Shown here: one piece after another, positions 10,738 through 21,590 of the stretch
How positions within the stretch are numbered: position 1 is the stretch's first letter
How the letters are laid out: every line of letters starts with the position of its first letter
Assembly (NCBI RefSeq): GCF_018320785.1
Contig: NC_054875.1
Location: forward strand, 2,671,001 to 2,735,000
DNA length: 64,000 nt
Source of the DNA: Cheilinus undulatus
Taxonomy: Eukaryota; Chordata; Actinopteri; Labriformes; Labridae
Direction: 5' to 3'
Program-made: the position numbers and the translations under genes
Notes under the pieces: model-generated
The model's input: the letters and a program-made list of their open reading frames with translations, nothing else
Databases searched by the model: none
What the model was told of the DNA's origin: nothing

Positions 10738-11365
10738 ATGGCTTTAGCAGTATTAGAAGACATTGTAAATGGTGAAACACGAAGAAAGCGTGTGTTTAGA
10801 GACAGAGAGGCTTTGGCTCATCTGGCTCATCAGCTGCTTTAGGTTCCCGAGGGCAATCCTCCTGGAACCATGCACAGAGCTGCGGACGGCTTTGTAGTGC
10901 GACACAGCGAGGAGCCATGCGCTGCCTGTATCCATACAGGTGCTGACCACACTGGGGTTCCTAGCAACCGGAGCATTCCAGACGGGACTGTGCCAGTCGA
11001 CCCTGAACCAAGCCATGCCAGCCGTGTGGGACGAATTATCCGCATGTCCACCAAATTCCCATACAATGCAGCTGAACAGGTCAACATTAAAGCGCAATTT
11101 GCAGTGAGAGCTGGTTTTCCTAATGTAAGCGGAGCTATCAACTGCACACACATTGCTATTAAAGCACCATCACATGATGAATTAGTTTATGTCAACAGGA
11201 AATAATTTCATTCCATCAATGTTCAGATGTGATGCGCAAATGCAATTAACCAACATTGTGGTGAGGTGGCCTGGTTAAACGCACCATTCATACATTCTGA
11301 GTAACAGCATGGTTGGGAACAGACTACCAGCTGGCACTGTGTGCGATGGGGGGCTTCTTGGTGAG
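10738..11365 (+). pseudogene. HARBI1-like transposase, broken
   Basis: The frame starts at an ATG (10738, MALAVLEDIV) 38 bp after an ATATAAAAGC box. Later blocks are typical of Harbinger transposases: IIRMSTKFPYNAAEQ, FPNVSGAINCTHIAIKAP, CDAQMQLTNIVVRWPG and SMVGNRLPAGTVCDGGLLG, the last followed by a GTGAGT donor. Frame shifts near 10840 and 11205 split it. The Asp of the conserved GAIDxTH block is Asn here (codon 11140-11142), so catalysis would be lost even without the shifts. Confidence 0.85.
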
Positions 11366-11479
11366 TAAATTTATTTGTTTAAATGTCCTAATATTATTCC
11401 CCGTGATGCGCATTGAGTATGTGTGCCCCTAAATACTATCCTGTCTTCACAGCATCATTTCTAGTCAGTGGTTAAAGTT

Positions 11480-12032
11480 ATTGGCTTTTTTTTTTTATGC
11501 TGGTGAAACTACAGCTTCAGATCTTTCCAACAAGCCCCTAATTGCCTCTGTGTGCAAAATACTCACGTTAATAACCCCGAGCGTAAAGTGTGAAATGTTT
11601 TCATCAGCCTCACCTTTTTCCCAGCGCACTTCTGCATTAATTTGCAACAATAGTGTGGGATCAATGTAAGTCGTGTATAAAAATAACAAATGGAAACTGT
11701 AAATCCAGTTTACTATGTCTACTTTCAATTGACCCCAGGCGACCGTGGCTACCCACTTAAATGGGGTGAGCCCCTCTTCTCCTGCCCCCTCGCCTATTTT
11801 GCCACACTTGGGCAGTGGACAGCTGTCCTCCGCCTTACATCCACCTTTATGTCGGACCACTTCTTCTTCAATTCAGCATGTGTGCGCTTTTCTGATCCCA
11901 CAGCATCGACAGCCTCACACACACTCTCCCAATCACTCCTCTTGCGTTTACTGTAATGCCTGAGGACAGCCAAAGAGAACGTTTCACGCGCCACCAATTT
12001 ACTTTCCGTGAAATTCCTTTTTCATCCTCCAT
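11480..12032 (-). pseudogene. Harbinger Myb/SANT-like DNA-binding protein, broken
   Basis: On the minus strand from an ATG at 12032 the frame gives RKVNW, then after a 1-base shift RETFSLAVLRHYSKRKR, WESVCEAVDAVGSEKRTH and ELKKKWSDIKVDVRRR. This is the Myb-like (NAIF1/MADF-type) accessory protein that helps Harbinger transposase bind its ends. A stop follows at about 11794 and the C-terminal part continues in another frame toward 11495. Convergent with the transposase. Confidence 0.75.
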
Positions 12033-12324
12033 CTTTCTAATTCTTTTACAAGTTTCTGATCGTGCAGAGAGGGGGGATTTCAGGTGCAGGGCTCCTTTAA
12101 ATATGATTTGCGTATTTAAATGGGGGCGTGGACAGGGAGGAGTCGGGTACTCCAACATGTGCGCTCAGTTCCATGTTGATTGGGATGTACAAAGGAAATG
12201 TGCTTGGATTCATGTGTCAGATTCATACATCTGGATATCTTTATGCGTACGACGTTTTCTGGACTTAAGCGTGCGCCATGTTTCAGTAGGAAATCCACAC
12301 AAGTCTTTGTACATGAGGCCCCTG

Positions 12325-13928
12325 GTCTTTGTGGGATTTTTTCTTTTCTGATGCTCCAAATGTTTTCTATGGGGAAAGGTTTGGACTGCAGTCAGACCAG
12401 TTCAGGACCTGGACTCTTTTCCTGTGAAGCCATGCTGTTGTGATGGATGTGGTTTGTGGTTTAGCATGGTCTTGCTGACAGAGACGTTGTCTGGATGGGA
12501 GCATATGTTGCTCTAAAAGCTCTCTGTACGTTTCATTTTTGATAGTTCCTTTCCAGATGTTAGAGCTGCCCACGCCATAGGCACTAATGCAAAAAAAATG
12601 CTATTTACATTTTTACTCAGTGTCCCAACTTTTTTGGAATTTGGGTTGTTTTTATGCGAGAGGCTTCTGTGTGTCCACTTGGGACTTTTATATAAAGGAC
12701 CTTGCTACATCAGTGCTTCTTTAAATCCCTGTTAAAGTTTGATGGAAAGCTTTTTTGTCATTTTTATCTTTTATTCATGTTTTTTATTTTACTTTAAAAG
12801 TCAACAGCTGTTTATGTTGTCCTTCTTTTAGTACATAGATCCAGGTTTAAATCCTTTATTGTGCACCATTAACCTTTTAAAGCCTGAAAACTTAAATAAT
12901 AGCCAGATAATTCTAATGTTTTTGGAACTGAGATGAGAAAAATGCCCTAAAATGTCTCATAAATATTCTTTGTATCATATTTGACTGGAGGGTATTTTTA
13001 AATCATTGATCTGATTGTAGACAAAAGTATTTGAATGAAATTATTGATCATGTTGATGAGACAGAGGTCTCCTGAAAGTGTGTATTAAATATGACACAAT
13101 CTGCTTTACAGGATTAATAGAATTGTTCCCTATGTTGTAAAGAATTTTAAAAGTATATTTTTAAAGTGTAGTGTAAATAAAGGTGATCATACTAATACAC
13201 ATGTACACCTTTAGTGCTGTCTTCATTGTGTTTTTCAAATGCTTCCCTTTTAACGTCCCTCATGTGACCCACACAAGCTCCAAGGAGAGAATTTTTCTGT
13301 TTTTAAAGCTCAAACTTTGAAGCTCACTGCCTCTGGATATTAAAATGCTGAGTTCTGCTGTTTTTAAAAGGAAACTGAAGACACATCTGTGTAATCTGGA
13401 TTTTAATCTGGAGTGATTTTACAACCTTTGACGGTTTGAAGTTAGATAAATAGAAATGTATGTTGAATATGTAAACAGAGTTAAAACGGCCACACAAAAA
13501 TAATAATCTGACACTAAATAGAAAATACAGAGCAATACAAGAGTCACATGCAATCATTTGGTTTCCATATCCAACAAGGAGAGGGAGGAAGTGCACACTT
13601 ATTTAATCCCAGCCCTTCTCCATAATTCATGGATTATTCATTCTACAGCTTCCATCTTTCATCATCTTTGACCTTCAGCCTCATAGCCTATTATCTGATT
13701 ATTTAGCTCAAATGTTCATATTTTAGTCATCATGAAGAATTAGAAATAGTCTGTTTTAACGCTCTGACAGTTGTTGAATGTTTACATGATATGATAGCCA
13801 AAGACTGTTTTGAATTAAAGAGGTTTTACCGTGTTATTAAGAGCCATGAAGTCAAAGCGGCTGCCTGGATAAACTCACTTTATCAATAGAAGAAGCTCCA
13901 GGCCTGCTTTGTACTAATGCAGTCATCA
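12325..13928. other. Unit 1 3' flank of the TRIM gene
   Basis: No gene supported. Equivalent stretches are about 21680-23589 and 31425-33343. An AATAAA at about 13176, conserved in all units, could serve as a distal polyadenylation signal. Divergence from units 2/3 is visible up to about 13.17 kb and nearly absent after it. Confidence 0.6.
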
Positions 13929-13943
13929 GGCGCCACCTGCTGG
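13929..13943 (-). promoter_or_regulatory. CTCF-like motif in unit 1
   Basis: The same 15-mer as at 532-546 (minus-strand CCAGCAGGTGGCGCC), in the AATGCAGTCAT...GATTAA module, 58 bp upstream of the 85-codon ORF. Confidence 0.45.
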
Positions 13944-14000
13944 TAGATTAAGGAATAAAATCCAGCAAACACATCCAGTTCAACATTTACTTTCATTTAA

Positions 14001-14258
14001 ATGACAACAGTCATTTTTAATTCAGACCCACAAATAATAGACAGCTTTAAAGAGGATTTCCAGGAAGAAGACAACTTCAGTCAGGAACACTCTGATCAGA
14101 CATTTAACCATTTGAATGGATCTACAGTTTTACTTGGTGGAGAGGAATCTGCTCTAAAGATGCTCCCTGGGTTAGTCAGCAGCACGTTTGACTTTCAGGG
14201 AGAGAGCATGGCTAGAAAACCTCATATAGACAGAAACATTTATGACGATGTGTACTGA
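14001..14258 (+). CDS. Unrecognised 85-residue ORF, unit 1
   Basis: I do not recognise the product. The predicted protein starts MTTVIFNSDP, is acidic in the first half (DFQEEDNFSQEHSD) and ends NIYDDVY. It has no signal peptide or membrane segment. The ORF could be a 3'-terminal exon: GACAACAG just after the ATG is a possible acceptor, and the tyrosine-containing tail resembles receptor cytoplasmic tails, but this is speculative. The copy in unit 2 encodes the same 85 residues. Substitutions seen among the three units in the codons around LLGGEE are all silent. Confidence 0.35.
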   Translation: MTTVIFNSDPQIIDSFKEDFQEEDNFSQEHSDQTFNHLNGSTVLLGGEESALKMLPGLVSSTFDFQGESMARKPHIDRNIYDDVY

Positions 14259-14289
14259 AAATAATGGAACTAGGTGATGAAGCTTTAGT

Positions 14290-14415
14290 CTATAACGGAG
14301 GAGGCTGGGGTGGAGAAGGGGAAGCTTTTGGCTATGAAGGAGGAGGCTGGGGTGGAGGAGATAAGGCTTTAGTCTATAAAAGAGGAGGCTGGGGTGGAGG
14401 AGGGGAAGCTTTGCC
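14290..14415 (+). repeat. 42-bp minisatellite, three units
   Basis: Three copies of a 42-bp G-rich unit (CTATAANGGAGGAGGCTGGG ...) starting at 14290, 14332 and 14374, just after the 85-codon ORF. Unit 2 has five copies and unit 3 one degenerate copy. Confidence 0.85.
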
Positions 14416-15446
14416 ATTAGCAACAGCATGATGCATCATCATTAAAGTTGTTCATGCCAGCTTCTGTTTGGTTTTAGTGATCTTTTAAAGTTCACAGAGA
14501 CTCCTCCAGCTTATTCTGAATCTCTCTAATGTGAATCTCTGAGTGATTTCAATGTAATGTCAAACTTCCACTGTAAACTTTAAGCTCTGCGTTTAAAAAC
14601 ACATTAAATATCCAAACAACTGTTCCAGCCCCAATCTTCAGTGTGATGCTTTGTTAAAGCTTCACCATAAAGTTCATGCTCTAAAACTTTGAAAATAAGT
14701 CAGAAGGCACAGCTTTAATGCTCCCATTATTGTGTTGTTGGACAATCATCGCACATACGTACCAGCGGGCAGAGACGCTGAGCTATTATGCAGTTATTTG
14801 GGTGAAAAACATCCTTTTAGCCTAATGGCCTTATTGCATTAAAAATCTAATAATGAGGATAGCACACAGTAAAGATCCGCCTACTGTCTGTGAGAGCTGA
14901 TAGAGGTGAGCTGCAGATTTTATGATGGGCAAACTTTCCAGAGATCAGGAAACAGTTCCACCTCTGTATGACTTTAAAATAAATGATGTGTAAATAAGGT
15001 GGGTAAATATTACTCTGACATTGCTGTTACTCAGCCATAAGCAGGAGTTAAATCAGTCTAAGACTCCCAGCTGTTTTATCCATGTGTTAAACATGATGAG
15101 GATGTGGATGTTTGCTTAGTTCTGCTTCAACAACAGCTGCTGTGGGACCTGGGGCCCTGGTCATGGTCAGAAACCCAGCAGGAAGGAGTGGGATTAAGAG
15201 AAGAGTCCTGCACAGAGCTCTAGTTTCAACCATTCCAACAAAAGGAACAAGAGTAAGAAGCACTGATGTCACTCAAAATTAAGATTGACCCAAAAACACA
15301 GCTGGTAACTCACCAAACTAAAAACCAGGGATGAGTACAAAACTAACCAATGTTTTCACTCACACTGGAACGACATTTTGGAGGCTGGGAACAAAAATCG
15401 AACCTAAATGTCAGGATGCTAACGGATTGTCTGAAGGCTGCAGCAT
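14416..15446. other. Shared flank, no gene seen
   Basis: Nearly identical to 24162-25192 in unit 2. No domain, splice-supported exon or repeat family recognised. Confidence 0.6.
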
Positions 15447-15459
15447 TGCAGAACCAGAT

Positions 15460-16326
15460 TTTTTTTTTTTTAATCTAGAATCGAACTTTATTGCACTTTT
15501 CAAGATACAAAAACAGACTTACAACTTGTATGTATGCAGTCCTGTACTTAATGGTTAATGAATACAGTTGTATAAAATTATCAAGTGCATTAACAAAAGG
15601 AGAAAGAACAAACAAGTGAACATAAAATGCTAGGGGGGAATGAGTGTCTATGTAGCGATATCAAACATATTACAAGCTGAAACAGTTTTAATTGCTTTTT
15701 GTTTTTCAGAATATTTGATGGAATTCATATATTGGTTGAACACATTTAAAAAGGTATTGAAATGTGGCCTTTTACCTGAAAATTTACATCTATGGATATG
15801 GAATTTGGCCAATATAATAATAAGATTCATCAAGAACACACAGTTGTTTTCATTTTGCCCTTTTCCAAGAGTCCAAACAATACATTCTTCCATAGTAGTA
15901 CGAAATGTTTATCTATTTTACTGTGAATGAAATCACAGAGTTTTTGCCAGAATTTCTTTACACTAGAGCAATACCAAAATAAATGTACAACATTTTCAGG
16001 ACAAAGATTGCAGAAGCTACAGTTGGAATCAATATCACTTTAAAACTTATTTTAATGTAAAGTTTTGATGGGTAAAACCTATGGAAAAGTTTGAAGGAGA
16101 CTTCCTTGACTTTATTGGTGATCAAATACTTATTGGGTAAGCGCCAAACCTTCCTCCATTCCACATTATCCACAAGCATGTTCCAGTAAGAAATGGCACA
16201 ATGTAAAGATGTTACACTCTTTTGCAACAGTCTCCTTGTAGATCTATTGTTGATCATGCAATGACTGGAAAAACAGATTTTACCTATGGGAGTGTTTTTT
16301 TGTGAAAAAGGTGTGGATGTTTAAAC
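15460..16326 (-). mobile_element. 5'-truncated L1-type LINE, unit 1
   Basis: An 867-bp minus-strand insertion with perfect 13-bp target duplications TGCAGAACCAGAT at 15447-15459 and 16327-16339. The poly-A tail reads as a T-run at 15460-15471. The minus strand encodes the C-terminal end of L1 ORF2 (WRKVWRLPNKYLITNKVKEV, FKLFHRFYPSKLY, then LIIILAKFHIHRCKF) with frame breaks. Present at the same site in unit 2, so it predates that duplication. Confidence 0.9.
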
Positions 16327-16446
16327 TGCAGAACCAGATAATTCAGTCTAAGAGCCAATTTTGCTACAACTCCACTCCAACAGATTCTTGATGTTTAGGA
16401 GGATTAAGGAGTTGTAGAAATCAAAGCAGTGTCCTGACTGACTCAC

Positions 16447-16626
16447 AGTCAAACCAGTTCCCTGTCCAGCAGCAGAAACCGTCTCAGTGAACACAGGTGA
16501 GTCTTCCTCTGTTTCTACCTTCATTCTAAAGAGATAAAGAGTGTTCATTGTGATGTCTGTTAAAGTCAGCTGTTGTTGTAGTAATGCTGAAACTCTTACA
16601 GTGTCTCTGAGATGTGTTGAAGAGTT
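16447..16626 (-). pseudogene. Decayed Ig V-set-like exon, unit 1
   Basis: The minus strand reads RDTVRVSALLQQQLTLTDIT, MNTLYLFRMKVETEE and AAGQGTGLT, followed by a GTGAGT donor (16441-16446). The LTLTDI...LYxFRxxVE...GxGTxLT pattern is the E-F-G strand region of an immunoglobulin V domain, with Phe where the conserved F-strand Cys would be. I could not read an intact N-terminal half upstream. Likely a relic of an immune-receptor exon. Confidence 0.35.
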
Positions 16627-17484
16627 TAAAGAGCTCAAAGTTGATCTCCAAACTCTGACTGTGGTTGAGACTGGTAATGAGATGTAGGCTGGGAAGAATC
16701 CACTTCAGAGATGAAAATGTGTCTGAGGGTGAACAGGATGAGTTCGGGGGACTGGGATAGGATGGGACAGTTCAAGTTTCCAGGAAGTTCACCTGTCCAG
16801 GTGTGATGTCTCTGATTAAACCTGAAGCGTGTGGTGCCTTCGTCTCAGTCTTTCTGATTCTGATCATGTGTTCTGGTTGTTGATACTCGTCATCGTGATC
16901 GAGGCTCCACATGTGACGCGTGTCTAAAAGCGAGCGTTGGGGCTTCTGCAATGTCCCCTCCAGCTGTCGGATATTTTCTAAAGAGCAGAAACTCTCAGGG
17001 ACCAAACAGGGCTGAGGAAAGAGGCGTGGCGTGATGGCGCTGTGACAGGAGAGCTGAGGGTGTGTAAAGGTGTGAGTGTTTGTAGGGAAATAAGATGAGC
17101 AGATGAGGGCCTTAGATGATCTCAACTCGGTGGGGTTTTTTTGGTCCACTTCCTGGAGTCCTTCTAGGAGTAACTCCTCGTTGGGGGTCAGTCTAATCTA
17201 TCTGATTGTTGTTTTACAGCTAGAAGAGACCGAATTGATGAAAAAATATTTTGCTGATGTACAAAACCCCCAAAGGGTGGAATTTTTAACTTGGCTACAC
17301 ATTACCATATGTGGTCCAGACATCATGTTGATGTGTAGAACAGTCAGGTCCTGCACAGATTCATACTGTAGCTTTGAAAATCAGTCAAAGTGCCCCAGTG
17401 GTGACAGTAAATATGACGCTACTCTCTGAGGTCTGTGGTAATCCGTTTGAGTATTTCTACATCAAATTAACTTTGAAAACCCAT
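16627..17484. other. Shared flank, no gene seen
   Basis: Matches 26373-27230 in unit 2. The open frames here (for example 17103-17429) show no domain. They are equally open in unit 2 only because the sequences are nearly identical. Confidence 0.55.
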
Positions 17485-17492
17485 CAGACCCA

Positions 17493-17734
17493 CGGTTCTT
17501 AACTGGTCTAGTATCAGGACCCACCACCACCTCTTTGACCACAAATCAAACAGAACATTTGACAATCATAAACATGGGATGTTACTGACAAATGGGGGAA
17601 TTAGACTTCAGATGGATCCTTCAAAATAAAAGCACATCATACATTTTCCCACATTTTTTCTATGCACACATCCACGACCCATTTAAAATGGCTTTGTGAC
17701 CCACTGTTGGGTCCTGACCCACCTTTTAAGAAAC
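17493..17734. mobile_element. hAT-type MITE, unit 1
   Basis: Flanked by the near-perfect 8-bp duplication CAGACCCA (17485-17492) / CAGACCAT (17735-17742). The ends are short imperfect inverted repeats (CGGTTCTTAA and, from the other strand, GGTTTCTTAA). The inside has GGACCCACCAC and GGGTCCTGACCCACC, typical of fish hAT MITEs. Confidence 0.65.
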
Positions 17735-18074
17735 CAGACCATTAGACATTTGTCTTGATGTGTACCAAAGAGTTTTCATCTGAGGGTGTCATTTTAGTGT
17801 TTGACCACAGTTCCATCCTTAACACATCGGCATGCATTTTAAGTTTAAATTTTGAATCAGCCACAGCACCACCTACTGACAAAAAAATGTCACTGCATCT
17901 GTAATACTGCCTCTATGGTTCAGCAAATCCTTCTCAGATTTTCTCAGACACATCCAAAAACCCCATGCATTGCTATGAAAGCCATGACTTTTTGTTCGAT
18001 GTGCAGCCAAGGCAGTTTGTTGGTTGCCATGAAATTTGAAGTAGTTTTATCAAGAGTTGTAAAGAGTAATACAG

Positions 18075-18599
18075 CAGTGTTAATTTCATTGACTAAAAGT
18101 CTGACTAAAAATGTTTGTTGACAGCCTTTTGTTCCATGACAAAAACGAGACTAAGACTAACAAAAATAGATCTGTGATGACTGAAACTGACAGAAACTAA
18201 CTTTGTTTTTTGTCAAGATGACTCAAACTAGACTAAAATGTAATGTAGTTTTAGTCAGACATTCAAAATCTGTGATATTTCTCCACTGTGGGTAAATCTG
18301 TCAAAAAAACAATGCATCTGTATCTATTCTGCCTCTCAGCTGTAGAAAGCAGGGACCCCAGGTTTGGCAGAGTGCAGAGAACACACTACCACGATTTGGA
18401 ACCAAATTTAGGCAAGAAAATAAATGCTTGGACTAAAAGTAAAGACTAAAATGCAAGGACTTTTTATGGACTAAAATGTTTTCGTCGACTAAAACTAAAA
18501 AGAATAGAAATGACTAAAATAGGACTAAAACTAAAATGCATTTCATTTAAAGACTAAAACTAAAGCTACAATTAAAAATAGCTGTCAAAATTAACACTG
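18075..18599. mobile_element. hAT-type MITE with perfect 8-bp duplication, unit 1
   Basis: A 525-bp element starting CAGTGTTAATTT and ending AAATTAACACTG, perfect terminal inverted repeats. TAATACAG flanks it at 18067-18074 and 18600-18607. The interior is full of GACTAAAACTAAAA-type repeats. No transposase. Confidence 0.92.
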
Positions 18600-18607
18600 T
18601 AATACAG

Positions 18608-20008
18608 CCATGAAACGTAGCAGAAAAATATCCACAGGCAAGCTAAGATGATTGGGGCACTCAGAGGTACCCCTTAGAATAACTGAGAAACTCAGCCCCT
18701 GAAGCATGTGCAGTCTAAGACTTTGACATTTGGTACACGAATGCAGCATGCCAGGTTCTCTGAAAAAGCCTCATATCCCCATATGTAGAGAATCCCTCGT
18801 TTTAAGCTTTTGGTTTAAAAACAGTAATTTCTGGGGATCTTTCTGGGATTAACTCCCCCTAAGGGTTCTTCATATCCTCTTGAAATGATGGTTGCTGCTA
18901 AAAGAGATCTGTGTGGGGAAAGAGCAGTTTGGCTCATGCACAGACTCTGTGTTATCTAGTTTATAAGTAACAAACTGGGACAAATCCTACCAGGTTACCA
19001 GAAACTCTCTTGAAATCTGTTTTTAACATCTTTTAATCACCCTCATTGCACCATGCAATACTCATGATCAAAGCTGTTACTATGGTGATGGGTTTTACGC
19101 CATTAAACAGTAAGTAGCAACTTGAATGTTTCATGATCCAGTGATGGAATTAAATTTATCCATTCGATCATTTGATTGGGCATAGAAAATTGACACAGTG
19201 GCGCCCCCTGTCCAGCACTGCATGTTGCACCTAGATATTTTTTTTTTTAATTTGGCAGGCACATTCATCATGCCAGGAATATTAAAAAAAAAGACTTGGA
19301 ACACCCGTATAAAACCTAAAGGAAGTCCGCATTTTCAATTTTATTAAAAACGACTAAATTTATGCATTTCTAGGTCTCTTTCTTGGATTCATTCCTCCTA
19401 CTCAGAGAACCCAACCCATCACAAATCTTGTGCAGAGCTGGTAACGACTGTTTTAAAGACCTTTCGTCACTTCCTGTTTTAATCTTGAAGGGCATGGCTG
19501 AGGCTTCTTCTTAAATTTTAATGTCTCGCCATCCAACAAGAAGTGTACTTTTACTCAAACATATCGGGTCCCGACTGCCTTATAAGATGCTTGTTTCATT
19601 ACAGAAATCTTTTGAACATTGCTAAACTCCATCATTAGATTTATTTCTAAAGGGCACCTATTTCCAGTAAGATCAGTAAAAGATGCTTCAGTTGCTTTCA
19701 CCATGTGATCTCTTTCCATGGCGGCTTTAACAGACATGAGAGTTCAGAGTGTAGACATTACCGCTCTAGTTTGACTGTTTTACTTGTTTGCATTGTTTCC
19801 AGTCACATTTTAATGCAGAAATGTAAAACGTGCACAGAAAGAGATGGATGGAAACCTCAATGATGGTTAAAAATGTCCTGCCCTGTCAGTGTCAACATTT
19901 ACTTTATCGTCCCAGTTACTGAAGAATGAGTCTCATTTGGGCAGTTTTCCCATGCTGCTGCCACAAAGCAGACAAAATCAAAAATCTGTTCTGATAACTG
20001 TCTCTGAT
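18608..20008. other. Shared flank upstream of the second TRIM
   Basis: Nearly identical to 28353-29753. No gene supported. A weak, incomplete CTCF-like string (GCGCCCCCTG) lies at 19201. The region resembles a dispersed fish repeat but I cannot name it. Confidence 0.5.
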
Positions 20009-20141
20009 AAACCAGTTTCTCTTATTGTTGAACAGAGTCACGACGCCCAGACAGCGTGGGAGAGCTTTCTGTGAACACGTTCAGAGGACTTTTAAAGGGA
20101 TTTGGAGAGTTTTTCTATAAAAGGTCTCACAGAGAGAAGTC

Positions 20142-21590
20142 ATGACTGAGAAAATCACTCTTTTTGAAAACTTCCTGAGCTGCCACCTGTGCTCAGAGAC
20201 TTTCAAAGATCCCATGTCTCTGAGCTGCAACCACAGCTTCTGTTCCAGCTGCCTGGAGGAATTCTGGGAAAAATCTGAGGACAAAAACTGTCCCATTTGT
20301 AAAAAAAAGTCCTCAGAGTATTTCCTGGTGGTGAACTTTGGTCTGAAGGAACTGGCTGACTCTTTTGCTGGCAGACAGAAAGATGGATCATATGAGGCTG
20401 AAGGAGAGAAGAAGGTGGAGCTGGTGTGTCAGAAACATCCAGAAGAAACAAAAATATTCTGTAAAGATGAGGACAGAGTCCTGTGTCCTGTCTGTGAGTT
20501 TTCTCTTCACCACAGTCACAAAATGGTTCCTGTAGAAGAAGCCGTCAGTGAGGTGAAGGAGCAGCTGAAATCTGACTTAAAGTCTCTGCAGGACAAGAGA
20601 GACCAATACCAACAAACAGAGAAGATGTACCATGAAATGATCCAACACTCCAAGAAGCAGCTGGCGTTGACGGAGAGGAAGATCAGAGCAGAGTTCAAGA
20701 AGCTCCAGCAGCTCCTGAAAGAGGAAGAGGAGTCCAGGCTGGCGGCTGTGAGGGAGGAAGAAGAGACAAAGATGAAGACGGTGAGCAGAGAGATGAAGAA
20801 GATTCAGGAGCAGATCTCCTCTCTGTCTCAGAGTATCGGTGCTGTTGAAGAAGAGCTGCAGAAACACAGCGTGTCCTTCCTCAGCAGTTATAAAGACACT
20901 CAGAGCAGAGCCAGAGCCCGCTGCTCCGTGTCCCATCCACAGCTGGTCTCCGGAGCGCTGATCCATGTCAGCAAACACGTTGGCAACCTGTCTGTCCGAG
21001 TGTGGGAGAAGATGAAGGACAGGCTCAGCTTCAGACCGGTCATTCTGGACCCAAACACTGCACACGGCTGTCTCTATCTGTCTGATGATCTGACCTCTGT
21101 GAGAAAAGGAGACACAAAGCAGCAGCTTCCTGATAATCCAGAGAGACTCACTTATTATTCCAACGTTCTGGGCTCTGAGGGCTTCAGCTCAGGGAAACAC
21201 AGCTGGGACGTGGAGGTGGGAGACCATCCTATCTGGACTTTGGGTTTGGCTAAAGAGTCAGTGGACAGGAAGGGAAAGATATTTGTTCTACCAAAATATG
21301 GATTCTGGTGTTTATTGCATCGCAGTGGAAAATACACAGATGTTCTAGGTCAGACTGTCAGATTGAAGAAGAGTCCTCAGAGGGTCCGAGTCCAGCTGGA
21401 CTATGATGGCGGGGAGGTTTCCTTCTACGACCCTGAAGACATGACTCTCATCTACACTCACAGAGACACTTTCACTGAGAAACTCTTCCCTTATTTCTGT
21501 GTTGGAGAGTCTGGTGATGCTAAAACATCAGAAATCCAAATCTGTCCCCGTCAGATGTCTGTGATGTTCATGGAGAGCGCCGAGGTCTGA
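20142..21590 (+). CDS. TRIM-family E3 ubiquitin ligase, copy 2
   Basis: A 482-residue protein. RING: C14, C17, C29, H31, C34, C37, C50, C53. B-box 2: C96, H99, C107, C115, C118, H123, H126. Coiled coil about 129-261. PRY-SPRY about 290-482. One residue longer than copy 1 because of a change after the RING (SSEYFLVVNF against SSKDLIVNF). Compared with copy 1, SPRY changes cluster around DRKGKIFVLPKYGFWCLLH and YTDVLGQTVRL, which fit ligand-contacting variable loops. Start context is GTCATGA. Single-exon coding frame, same 5' flank as the other copies. All zinc ligands are intact, so ligase activity is expected. Confidence 0.9.
   Translation: MTEKITLFENFLSCHLCSETFKDPMSLSCNHSFCSSCLEEFWEKSEDKNCPICKKKSSEYFLVVNFGLKELADSFAGRQKDGSYEAEGEKKVELVCQKHPEETKIFCKDEDRVLCPVCEFSLHHSHKMVPVEEAVSEVKEQLKSDLKSLQDKRDQYQQTEKMYHEMIQHSKKQLALTERKIRAEFKKLQQLLKEEEESRLAAVREEEETKMKTVSREMKKIQEQISSLSQSIGAVEEELQKHSVSFLSSYKDTQSRARARCSVSHPQLVSGALIHVSKHVGNLSVRVWEKMKDRLSFRPVILDPNTAHGCLYLSDDLTSVRKGDTKQQLPDNPERLTYYSNVLGSEGFSSGKHSWDVEVGDHPIWTLGLAKESVDRKGKIFVLPKYGFWCLLHRSGKYTDVLGQTVRLKKSPQRVRVQLDYDGGEVSFYDPEDMTLIYTHRDTFTEKLFPYFCVGESGDAKTSEIQICPRQMSVMFMESAEV

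Larger units (their letters stand above)
10410..12324. mobile_element. PIF/Harbinger transposon, two-gene, decayed
   Basis: A 1915-bp insertion unique to unit 1. Terminal inverted repeats: CAGGGGTCTCATCTACAAAG at the left and, on the opposite strand at the right, CAGGGGCCTCATGTACAAAG. GTC flanks both ends (10407-10409, 12325-12327), a possible 3-bp target duplication. Units 2 and 3 carry the unoccupied site, with a small length difference between them. It contains a HARBI1-like transposase on the plus strand and a Myb/SANT-like gene on the minus strand, the usual convergent pair. Confidence 0.9.
8744..20008 (+). repeat. Tandem duplication unit 1
   Basis: Homology to units 2 and 3 begins at AAACCAGTTTCTCTTATTG (8744; 20009 in unit 2; 29754 in unit 3). 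Unit 1 holds the first TRIM gene, the Harbinger insertion and the shared flank. From about 12.33 to 13.17 kb it differs from units 2/3 at many sites. From about 13.2 kb on it is almost identical to unit 2. Confidence 0.9.

Noticed and set aside
17103-17429. 108-codon frame shared by units 1 and 2
   Set aside because: No domain and no splice context. Its identity in two units reflects recent duplication of the whole segment.
19199-19220. CTCF-like GCGCCCCCTG in the flank (also in unit 2)
   Set aside because: Only the 3' half of the core matches; the CCASY half is wrong.
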